Translations under genes and position numbers: made by a program
Shown: positions 54,637-64,000 of the stretch, piece after piece
How positions within the stretch are numbered: position 1 is the first letter of the stretch
How the letters are laid out: each line of letters begins with the position of its first letter
Assembly: GCA_033807695.1 (NCBI GenBank)
Contig: CM066304.1
Coordinates: forward strand, 1,612,001-1,676,000
Length of the DNA: 64,000 nt
Direction: 5' to 3'
From: Daedaleopsis sinensis
Taxonomy: Eukaryota; Basidiomycota; Agaricomycetes; Polyporales; Polyporaceae
Notes under the pieces: generated by a model
What the model was told of the DNA's origin: nothing
The model's database searches: none
Seen by the model: the letters and a program-made list of their open reading frames with translations, nothing else

Positions 54637-54719
54637 AGGCTTGATGTCATCACCCCGGTGGTTGACATCTGAGAAATGATATTTGAGTTACAAGTCCGCG
54701 TCGACGTAGACATATCAAT

Positions 54720-57700
54720 CTGCGGGCTAATGATGAGTTGTGTGCTATGCAAGAACGGCAGGATCGATCCCGAGACACGCTCACAGAGCGCGCGTCAGCT
54801 ACGTCCTCTTGTGCCAACCATATAACGAACCTTGCTTCAGTGCTCTTCCAGAAAAGCCCTTCCCTGCAAGACCACCAGCGGAGGGTATGTCGAACAAATA
54901 ATTTCACGTGTCCGATGGATCATTCAACCTGTCACAGGCGGGCGTTTTGGGCGAAGGTATTCACGTCTTCTCGATGCATAAGTTTAGTGGTGTGAAATTG
55001 CCTGAGAAACAAAAGTGGGTGACCAAGCGGATTCGACTGCGGGAAAGTGAAATAGAGTGAGAGATAGCGTGGCGGAGATCAGTGGCTATGAAAACAGGCG
55101 GGCACACGTTCCGGAGAGACACCTACCCACGAAATGCAGAGTTTGACGCGGTACCATTCTCACGGGAGATGGATCACACAGCAGGCCGCACCGCGAGGCC
55201 TTGAAGGTCCGTGGCTCTCTCCGATGGATTGCAATTATCTTCAATAATCAGTTGACGTCGCCATGCCAATGTGGATAGAAGTAGAGCGGCGCCTGAGGCA
55301 TTGCAATGCGAGGCATGACTGTACCCATCCCGCCGATGGTGGGGAGGATGACCCTCGTACGCTTTAGAGTGGTTCACTGACAGTGCATGGGGACGAGTTA
55401 GTCCAGGTAATTCCGACCGTCGTCCGCATGGCAATGCTGAGATCTGATCAGCTAGATTGACAGACGGAGGGAAAACAAGGCGTACCATGTTCGTGCAGTA
55501 CTTCGAACGGACGAGGTTATTAATTCTTTTGGATTATGGTAAGACCTAGAATCGAGTGGCATTGCGGAGTCCCAGGACCGGACACGCAGGAGTCATACTC
55601 AGACGGCGTACACGGAGGGGCTCTAGAGGCCGCAGACCTAGAAGGTGATGGTACCAGTAAGAGCCAGCAAACTGACGAGTTGGCGCTCGTGACACTTCGG
55701 TCCCATCGGAGATTGCATCCAGACTACTGGGTCCACCGCGTGTGCCCGTTTGGGTAGGACAAGCGCTCGAGTACCCATCCGTAGGGCATCGTAGGGCATA
55801 CTACACCTTGAAGTCCTGCAGGGGAACAACGGCAGCAACCTCAGACTGCACAGTCATGACATGCATGACAGCTCATCTGCTTCACTGCTGGCTTCATTTG
55901 TCTATGGATCTACAAGTACGAATTCAGCTACTGGTGCGACATCATCCGTCCTACAGACTCCTACTAACTGTAAAGCGGCACCTCCGAGTAGCTATCGCGC
56001 AACGGACCCGCAGCACTCGGTGCATGGACAAGGCTACCTCTGATGACTCAGGTATGTAACTGATACCTCTACTATGTGATGAAATGTGGAGAAAGGCGTA
56101 TGGATGGGCGGGTCGACCGTGAATTGTCGGCCCGATCCCAGTGAGTGTGTGGCCGGAGTGGGGAGGTAAGGATATCGAAAGAGAGACCGATATGATTCAC
56201 ATGGCATACAAGACCGGTCTGTGCTGGTGCAGATAGCCACATTATGCGCAGAGCCTGCTTTCAAACCTATAGCCCTGACGATATGCGGTCAGGTCTACAG
56301 AATTTGTATGAAGCCATGCGATATATTGCTGTCACTGGCAATGCACTCGTCAACACATCGATTTCAAGTTATCCCTTGTTCAATGCTATCATGATGGACC
56401 CGAGGTCCGCCGAGATCCCGCATATCACCGTGGTCATGGTCAAGGATTGTCCCCGACCGGCGTGTTAACCGCATCCGTGAAGACTGACGAAGTCACTGCC
56501 TTCACGACAGCCTGCGGTGTCATGTTTTTACGTCTTGACAACTAACCGGCGAAATGATGCCACACTCGCGCTGGAGCGTTGTTCCGTACCCCCGATCCAT
56601 GCGAGGTGCTATTTTCGGCAGAAGGCAGACCGCTATTCGTAACTCCTTGATCAGCTTCAGACACACAAGCCAGTCGTTCCGTTCAGTCTAGACATACCAT
56701 AAACCAGATGTCCCCTTACGTGGCGTTAGTCGGCGTGCGTCCAGAGGGCATCGGCGAAATTTACTGAACGGCGCAGACACCTCGCTAATTAATCTAGAGC
56801 CATTCAAGATGAAGAAGTCGAAGCCCCTATCACTCTATGTAACAGCGGCAGCCTGTAACACGCGCTAGGTCCACATGCTGGGTAGGCAAATATTGTTCTT
56901 GTTTATGTCCATTGCATCACATCGATCAATGGCTCGTCAACACTGTTGGATATCTCAGAGCTTCCTTCTCTCTTGCTCAGGGTCGCCGGGACGTAGAACT
57001 ATTATCATGGTTGTCATACTGTCGGCGCTCCTAGGCTGTTCCAATGACTCCTCAAGGACACATGTTGCGCTCACACAAGGCGGGCTTACAATTGGAATCA
57101 GCGGCAACAGCTTTGGCTGCGAGTGCTTCACTTGCTGTTAGAGGCAAAGGCCGAGCACCCCGTAAATATAGCCTGCGGAACACTCTGACCGGAGACTGCC
57201 ACTGGGTCGTAGATCGGTCTTCTTCCACCGGGTGGGCCCGATTGCGCAATTCATAGGACACACAGACTCGCTGCTGACGGTAGCACCCTCTTCGTGACCG
57301 CCAAAGTGAGATTGATAAGCACACTACCACAGCCAGCTGCTACAGAGCACATTGCTGACTTTGTCATCTTCGTATGCATGCTTGAAGAATAATTACTCAT
57401 TTGTGGCATGAAGTTATTTCGTACGGTACCTGATGTACGGAACTGAGACTGTTCCACAGTGTGGTTTGTTTAATTGCATGCCTTGACGTATTTGGAGGTG
57501 CGCTCAGCATATAACTGCAGCCAGAAACCCGGTGCCCACAAGTGCACATCGTGCCAATATGGTCATGCAATGGTCGGAGTTCCATTGAATCCATGATCCT
57601 AGGTATGATTTCCGCACTGTCGGATCAACAGAGTCCTAGAAGATAGCATATAGCATAACTTTTCAGGCTGATTGTGTCTCTACATAGATTCTCCCGAAGC

Positions 57701-58706
57701 ACAGTCGCCTAGCTGTGAAAAACTGTCCGTGTGACTGCCTGCAAGTTAGTACTTACTATCAGCAAGACGTTGCCTACTTTGGCTACTCGTCCTATGTAAG
57801 TTTGGAGTGGGCGCTCAACGGTGTAGTAGGCCCTGCCACGAGGACAGATCGCAGCCGAGTCGCAGCCCGAAATGTTCAAGGAGAAATCTCAAGAACACAT
57901 TAGCCCAACGGTATACTTTGTGATGCAAAGTCGAGATAACGACCCACCAGGCGTTCCGGTAAGACAGTCTGCGAGTTTTCAAGACTTACACACCATGCGA
58001 TGCAGCCTACGGGCCCGCTCCTAGATGACAGTCCTCAGTAGATCGCGTATGAGTCTCACCACATCCAGTGCTACTTGCCTTGTATTTTCTCGCCAAGTGC
58101 AACTCGGGCGGGCTTCAGGTTGTCAGTAGTGACAGCTGCCAGCGAACGAGTCGCTACACCGTTCCCTTGTTGCTACACAGCACTTCAGGCTGTTTCGAGC
58201 ATGGCTGAGGACAGGGATCCACTGCGGCGTAGGTAGGATTTAGCTGGCGCCGGATAGTGAACTTCAACAGTCCGAGTCGGTAGCTATGGTCCCGTCGGAG
58301 GTCAGATCTCAGCACAATCAGCCTGCTGAGGTGGCACTGACAGTTGCTGCGCGTGGCATCGCAGTAAATAGTTTGTCCGTGAGCTACCGTTTTGACAGAG
58401 TCTATGGCGGTAAAGTCACTGCAAGCCTTGACATTAATGTCTCAGTGCGTGCAGTGGGCGTACTCACTCACCTGGGGCCTGGGCGACATGGGGCAGGACG
58501 AGTCGGACTCGGAGGATCCAGGCGTCCGCAATATTGAATATTCATTTTAAACCGCGATCACGTGCCTTGTCTGTACGCGTCGCGCGTTTACCCGCGCTTC
58601 TGCCCCAAGCTCCTGACCAGTGATCACCACTACGTTCAGACCCCCAGCCGCTCTACTCTTGGCCTATAATCTGACTATCCAGCTCTCATAATCTTGATTA
58701 ATCCTC
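54720..58706. other. Gene-poor stretch, no supportable gene
   Basis: About 4 kb of lower GC in which only short frames occur. The most protein-like are a 74-codon plus-strand piece at 56244-56468 (SGLQNLYEAMRYIAVTGNAL) and a Ser/Thr-rich piece at 55861-56040, which may be exons or relics. No start, splice pattern or domain holds them together. No LTR or TIR pair was noticed. Confidence 0.35.
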
Positions 58707-60016
58707 ATGGCACCTGGGGCTATGGACATTGACAATAGTGGCAGGCTCGACGCAGCTCGTGCGCTCTTGAACAGACTTGAGGGCGCGACCTTGAACATTG
58801 TTGAAGACCAGACCCGGTTTGACACGCTACAGAGCACACTTGCCAAAGAACCTGGGCTGCTGTCGGAAGGCGTCGCGGGGACAACAGACCCCGCTATTGT
58901 TGCGGCGGAAGTCGCGTCTCAGATAGTACGTGACCTATTTCCACCTCTCTTCGGCCCGTCATGTCATGTCGTTCCTCATGAACCACGTTCTGTAGTCATT
59001 TTTACGGAATCTCAAGTTTCAATACTTGGAGCAGAAAGCAAAGGACCAATACGTGAAGACCATCGTGAGCGACGAGGCGCCAAATATCAACGCAGATGAC
59101 AACGAGCTCCTTCGCATCGAGAACGACAAGAAGAAAGAACGTTTGACCGCCGCAAAGGCACGTCTAGCGGAGAAATACAGCGATGTTCGGACCCTGGCGC
59201 CGCTCGTCGAGCAAGGTGAGAGATCCAATGTGTCTTTAGACTACCCTAGACGCATGTTCCTCTGCGTCCTCCCTCGTCTCTGCTACCCCTGCCAGTGCGC
59301 TGATTCTGCCTGAAGACTACAACAAGGCGAAAGCTCTGACCCAAGAAGCCGCCGCTCTTGCCAGCAAGATCCTCGATGCACGCCTCACTCTAACCCGCCT
59401 CCGCCAAGCACATCCCCATCCCCGCCTCACCATACCTGCCGCCACCGCGCAGCTCGACGACCAGATCGTAGAGATGCAACAGCTCGACGACGAGCTCCAA
59501 CAAGTGAATGAGCGGGTCGACTCCGTGAAGGAGCGTGTCAAGGCTGGCGCAGTCGAGGTCGAGCGACTGCGAGTCGAGCGCGCAGAGCTCGAGAAGCAGG
59601 TCAATGCCGGACAGAAGGAGGTGCAGGACGGGCGTGTCGTCGGGCTGTACGACTGGTGCGCACATTCCTCCTTCCTCCCGCTTCTGTGCTCCTGTTGACT
59701 GGGGGGCATGCGCGTTGCCGATCGCAGGTATACCGCCTCGTTGGCGCTGCATCGCACACTGCTCTCCCTCGAATCCGCGCATTCCGAGTCGGAGAACGAG
59801 CTCCATCTCACGTACGCCGTCACTCCGCACGGGGCTGCAGAAAAGCGGCAGATATTCTTCAAGCTCCTGTTCATGCCGAATTCGAGATTGTTATCTGAAG
59901 TTCAGGTGGAAGGGTTAACGGAAGACGTTGAGGATGTAGTAGGGGCACATCTGCAGGCCAACGATGTCCCGGGTCTTATCGGTGCGGTACTTGCAAGAGC
60001 TCGAGCTGGCGGTTGA
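58707..60016 (+). CDS. SOS7: Kinetochore protein Sos7
   Basis: Four exons (58707-58925, 58996-59215, 59316-59655, 59728-60016) total 1068 nt, 355 residues, with all junctions in frame. The conserved N-terminal block read across the first junction is SFLRNLKFQYLEQKAKDQYV, the Sos7 signature. A long coiled coil follows: NDKKKERLTAAKARLAEKY, LDDQIVEMQQLDDELQQVNE and VERLRVERAELEKQV. The C-terminal part (ENELHLTYAV, IFFKLLFMPNSRLL, VQVEGLTEDVEDVVGAHL) is a globular end. In fission yeast, Sos7 pairs with the KNL1 homologue Spc7 at the outer kinetochore, the position of Kre28/Zwint in other organisms. Role inferred from family pattern. Confidence 0.82.
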
Positions 60017-60776
60017 AGTTGACGTTGAACGTTTAATGTCGAACGTTGATGAACGTTTGGAACGTCGAGCGGAGCACTTTTGGTCTACCTTGCGGCTGAT
60101 ATTGCAGACTGTACTTGTACTCGCGCAATTTCACTAAGAGAATGCATTGCATTGTGTATATGTACAAATGGGGACTAAGTACAGGAGAGGGATGTAGGGC
60201 GAGCGAAGGACCACGACAAGCTCCAAGTGGGAGGAAGCCAGCACGTCTCTCGTCACCCATCCAGCTGTTGATTAGACAGCGGATGCCATGAATATTGGCG
60301 AATCACCAGAACCGATGCAGGGTGGATGCGTAGATCACTGCCCGGGCAGAAAGATGCCATTGTGGTTGAAAAATGAAAATTAAATGACAGACATACGTCG
60401 TTGAAGCCAGCTCAGGCCGTTATTCACCAAAGTGTCCGATGTTTGACCGAACAGTCGTCCATTGAGTACAAAGAGAAGAGAGAAGCTGATTCAATTGATG
60501 TCGATGAAGAGGGGAATGCGTGTGGAGAGGTGACGGCCGTTGGTGGTGGCTTGGTGAGTCGCAGAGATCACAAATTTTGGCCTTATCTATGAATGAAAAA
60601 TTCTAGACGCCAGCACAAAACACATCCAAATACCGTTCCTAGCACATCTTACCAAGTCTTCCATAACGCCATCGTGGTCATTGGCCACTCTAAAAAGAAA
60701 ACAACACAAGGATCCAGCCAGAAAGTTGGTCACTATCACCTAGACTAGCTTCACGTTAGCGGTGGGTGAGGGAAGA
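60017..60776. other. Intergenic stretch
   Basis: 3' flank of SOS7 and downstream flank of the tRNA gene; no gene seen. Confidence 0.5.
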
Positions 60777-60781
60777 AAAAA
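60777..60781 (-). terminator. RNA polymerase III terminator of tRNA-Asp
   Basis: A T5 run on the tRNA strand begins 9 bases after the 3' end of the mature tRNA. Confidence 0.75.
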
Positions 60782-60789
60782 GATCACAT

Positions 60790-60874
60790 CTCTCTGTCGG
60801 GGAGTCGAACCCCGCTTTCGCGCGTCCTTCATAAAGATGACAGGCGCGTGTACTAACCGATATACTAACAGAGA
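60790..60874 (-). tRNA. trnD-GUC: tRNA-Asp (GTC) with a 13-nt intron
   Basis: The minus strand folds into a full cloverleaf: acceptor TCTCTGT/ACAGAGA with discriminator G, D-arm with GTTAGTA, anticodon stem CGCGC/GCGCG, loop CTGTCAC and T-arm CGGGG-TTCGACT-CCCCG. Eighty-five bases equals a 72-nt tRNA plus a 13-nt intron (TCTTTATGAAGGA) at the canonical position 37/38. A-box and B-box (GGTTCGACTCC) are internal; CCA is not encoded. Anticodon GTC reads GAC and GAT. Confidence 0.96.
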
Positions 60875-61044
60875 CAAATGCCAAGAGCATTGTGGCATCT
60901 ATCACCTCACCCAGTCCGCGGGGGACGATATAGTCATTACACAACAGTTGTACTACGGGGGAACGCGAAAAAGCATACAAGGACTCCGTAGATCGGCCTA
61001 AGACTATTTAGTCTCTACTACGTGCGACAGTTCGCACTTAGTTC

Positions 61045-63390
61045 TTAACCCTCCATGTCCGCCAGTTCCTCCTTGTCCAGGGGAAGTTGAGTTTCTTCAT
61101 CATCCTCGCTTTCCTCCCGCTCTACTGACGCTTCAACAGAGCTGCCGGAGGGGAAGGATGTTGCATCGAAGCGCTTCTTCTCCCGGAACGGGTTGGTGCG
61201 GGGATCGCCGCGCTTGATGACCGCAGACGCAGGAATGACGCCCTTTGGATTGAGATACTCGAGGTCGTGTCCCGCATACGCATCGACCGACCGGATCCAG
61301 CCGTCGAAGCTGAGGTTGCGCACGGTTAGCAGTTGTGATGCGGGGCGAGAGGAGAAGAGATGACTACGCTCACATGCCGAATTGATCCTCGATCGAGCGC
61401 ATTCTCGAATAGATATGCTGCTGCTTGAAGTCGTCCAGCTGCGCACGGTGCACTTCGAAGTCGATTGGAGGGCGGTACTCCGGGTCGGCCGGCTGGAGCT
61501 TCTCGTTCACCCCCGTGACTCGCCGGCTGTAGCTTTCGAAGATCGGGTACTCGAGCAGGAGGCCGAGTGCGGGCATCTTGGGGATGAAAACTTGTCGCGG
61601 GCCGTACATCTGCACATGTGCACATAACATCAATCGGGGAGCCTCGCGATCGACGGAAGGGCGGGAATATGTCGAGTGAGGTGAACGTACCTCTTCGATG
61701 AGATCGGATGGGGTGCCCGTCCGGCATGATAGAACGAGCGCAGATATCATCTTGCGCTACGATAAGAGGGCAACCCATCATCAACATTCGTGGATGATCA
61801 GTACTGATAGACTAGTCCCTCACAATCTATCACTCAAGTCAGTCACTGAGGTCATTAACAGAGGACGCAACTCGCCTGGTGTAGCATGAAGCTTTGGCCG
61901 TGCAACAGCACCGCAACCCATTCTGTGTCACCGTAAACGGCGGGATCCAAGACCTAGATGGCTTCATCAGCCTGCCTGTGCTCGCAGCGAGGGGGCAAGC
62001 TTACCTCCATAGTTTTCAGGAACCGCTGACAGCTGCGGTCCCGGAAATCTCGTCCGACGGTGAAGTTATGGAAGTTGTGTGACCCCTCAAACTTCTTCAC
62101 CGTCTCCCGCAATGCTGCGAGTTGTTCGGGTGCCATTCTGTATGCGCGCTTTCGTTGCAGGTCGTCTCGTGCGTTCGATTCCTGTTCCAGGACTGTTTCC
62201 TCCCAGAAAGCATGTGAAGGGCACTCGGAACCCTGGGCCTTGAGGCTGTTATACTGCCCGCTGCCAGGTTTCGGTGGGATCATGAGGTACGATGGGAAGA
62301 AATACGTGTATTTCCGGCTATCGCATGTCCTGTTAATTGTGCCGCGAAGGAGGTCAACACTGAGACTGGTCGCGAACAAGGGAGGTTACAGACGTTCGCG
62401 CGTTGAATGAATTTTGTACCCTGAGCTACAGTACCGTCAGCGGTGTGCTAGAAAGCGAGACACTCATACGCACTATACTCCAGAGCCGGATTTCAGGAGG
62501 CAACTCCTCGTTGATCCTCTTTACCAGGTCAGGAACGCCGGGAATTATGGTGATCAGCTTCATGGACACGACGTTTCCCGCTGCGTGTACACCTGCATCG
62601 GTGCGGGCAGCTCTCCCAAGCTTGACCTGAGTTCCTCCATGTCAGTCGGGGCCATTGGTCTACCATGTAGTTTTTGACCTTTGTCGGGTTATCCGAGTTG
62701 TCTTTCGAGACCGCACCGACTTTTATGAGTGCGTCGAACAACACTCCTTCGATAGTGCGTACTTTTGGATCGGGTTGACTGGAGTATGAGACGCGTCCAG
62801 TGATACCCTTCTCAATCGACGAACATAAGGAGTCAGACGTACATTTGCATCCCATTATAACCGTCCCCACAGAACCCGATGAGCAATGCGCACGGTCGTT
62901 TGGGCAACCGCGGCGCCTTGGGCTCGCCCGACTCTGACGGAGGAGCTTCCTCACCCTCAGGACGAGTGCCTCGACGGCGGCTACGGACGTACTCCGTATC
63001 CTTTCCCTTCTTGCCCTTCTGCTTTTTCTTCCCATCTCCGCGTGTATCTGTCTTGGTCTTCGCACCTACGACCCCAACAGCGTCCACGCCGTGCATCTCC
63101 TCTCCACCTGGCACAGGGCTCTCAGTGGATTCGGTCTCGGTGAGCTTGGGCCGTTTCGGAGTAGATGCAACATCGTCGGTAGCACCTTCCTCCGGTCTCT
63201 TCAAGCTCGATTTTGGTGCGTTCGACGGGTCCGTGGGCCCGGAAGAAGGGTCGACTTGCATTGCAGCCATGCTCTTCAGCGATATTCCGCAGGCCCAAGA
63301 TGGTCGATGCAGCCGCCAGCCGGTGCGTCTGGCGATGGAGGAAGAGGAGTAAGAGATACTGAGTCTGCTGACCGCAAGAAGCCTGAGCAT
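61045..63390 (-). CDS. PUS1: tRNA pseudouridine synthase PUS1
   Basis: A TruA-type pseudouridine synthase gene with several short introns, stop TAA at 61047-61045. The first exon has a basic nuclear-type stretch ([10 protein letters not shown]) and then [15 protein letters not shown]. The catalytic segment near 62640-62590 reads [20 protein letters not shown], with the essential Asp. Further blocks are [53 protein letters not shown] and a C-terminal acidic tail. PUS1 isomerises uridines in tRNAs (classically positions 27/28, 34 and 36) and some other RNAs. Two in-frame ATGs exist. The one at 63390 adds 40 residues, [20 protein letters not shown] and so on, that look like a mitochondrial presequence; the one at 63270 ([10 protein letters not shown]) would give the nuclear form. 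It lies 170 bp from the tRNA-Asp gene. Confidence 0.93.
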
Positions 63391-63398
63391 ACTGAGGC

Positions 63399-63911
63399 TC
63401 AGCGTCTACCAACTTTCGCTGATGTCGCTGCCGCCCTGTCCGGGAGGAGATCGACGAGCTTTGCAGCGAACACGATATGCAAGAAATCTTCGACATGGTT
63501 GGACATAACCCACCGTTTCCATCTCTCCATCGTCGCCGAGAGTGCGCTGATAACATGCTGCTCGAAGTCGTAAGCACAAAGATGCACAACCGCTTTGTTT
63601 TCAGGGTCGGATGAGGTCCTTCCAGGGTCCTTGCAAATACCACTCGGATAGACTTCGATACAAGCAGACAGCAGATACGTACAGCGACCTCCATCTACAT
63701 TCCAGCTAAATCGCATCTCCTTGTCCAATGCGCCATAGCGAGACTCACTGATTACCACGATATGAGGAACAAGAGGCCTACAACCGACGCACTGGGTTTT
63801 TTCCATCCCCATGGGAAGCAGATGTCTTCTATCGAGCGAGCCAATACGATCCGCACGATGATAGCCTAGTCTGTGAGAGCTCGACCAAGCTTGACGTTCA
63901 TAGCAGGACAA
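63399..63911 (-). CDS. Possible 3' part of an unidentified gene
   Basis: A 170-codon frame without ATG at its beginning contains a helical, protein-like C-terminal block (VHLCAYDFEQHVISALSATM, NHVEDFLHIVFAAKLVDLLP) and stops 9 bases before the longer PUS1 start. A TATATA at 63978-63973 on the same strand lies upstream, so a short multi-exon gene may begin at about 63902 (MNVKLGRALTD). Exons could not be joined convincingly. If real, its 3' end would abut the start of PUS1. Confidence 0.28.
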   Translation of the reverse strand: MSCYERQAWSSSHRLGYHRADRIGSLDRRHLLPMGMEKTQCVGCRPLVPHIVVISESRYGALDKEMRFSWNVDGGRCTYLLSACIEVYPSGICKDPGRTSSDPENKAVVHLCAYDFEQHVISALSATMERWKRWVMSNHVEDFLHIVFAAKLVDLLPDRAAATSAKVGRR

Positions 63912-63972
63912 GTATAGACTCAGCCCAGAGTGAACGAGTGAGAGCGAGAGGGAGAGCAGGCGAGAACGTCGC

Positions 63973-63978
63973 TATATA
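63973..63978 (-). promoter_or_regulatory. Candidate TATA box at the window edge
   Basis: TATATA on the minus strand, about 70 bases upstream of the first ATG of the tentative last gene. Confidence 0.3.
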
Positions 63979-64000
63979 TGGGCGTCTGTCCGAGGTACTT

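Overview
The window looks like nuclear DNA of a filamentous basidiomycete, probably an Agaricomycete such as a wood-decay polypore. Genes are split by many 50-70 nt GT-AG introns, coding GC is high, and fungal families are present: a Zn2Cys6 regulator, a P450, an ELMO protein, the fungal kinetochore proteins Nnf1 and Sos7, DIRS-like and Copia retroelements and a MULE. The species call is inference; no marker was searched.

Layout. 0-6.4 kb: end of an unknown gene, a kinetochore Nnf1 gene (-), an intronless leucine-rich protein (+), and a divergent histone H4/H3 pair with a shared promoter. 6.4-11.1 kb: GC-rich DNA with no supportable gene. 11.1-14.7 kb: nucleoporin Nup85 (-, 11 exons) and a 96-residue cysteine-rich protein (-). 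16.6-20.1 kb: a complete cytochrome P450 (+) and mitochondrial ribosomal protein uL23m (+). 20.5-23 kb: a tentative gene and a small secreted cysteine protein (-).

24.7-43.5 kb is the most striking part. One short-chain dehydrogenase/reductase (SDR) gene is split in two: its N-terminal exons lie at 42.6-43.5 kb and its C-terminal exons at 24.7-25.0 kb, same strand and collinear. The 17.6 kb between them starts and ends with a 30-bp terminal inverted repeat (one mismatch) next to a TA duplication. Inside this insertion are nested elements: a complete Copia retrotransposon with nearly identical LTRs and an intact 1546-residue Gag-Pol; a DIRS-like element (Gag, RT-RNase H, tyrosine recombinase) whose RT gene holds a spliceosomal intron filled with a minisatellite; a 406-bp hAT-type MITE inside its gag; a unit bounded by perfect 29-bp inverted repeats; and a complete 4.0-kb Mutator-like element with 94-bp perfect terminal repeats and a 9-bp target duplication.

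43.5-64 kb: an ELMO-domain gene (-), a Ser/Pro-rich protein with a PP1-docking-like motif (+), a Zn2Cys6 transcription factor (-), a gene-poor stretch, kinetochore Sos7 (+), an intron-containing tRNA-Asp (-), pseudouridine synthase PUS1 with two candidate starts (-), and a partial unknown gene at the edge. The host genes are mostly unrelated housekeeping functions (chromatin, nuclear pore, kinetochore, mitoribosome, tRNA modification). No metabolic cluster is evident.
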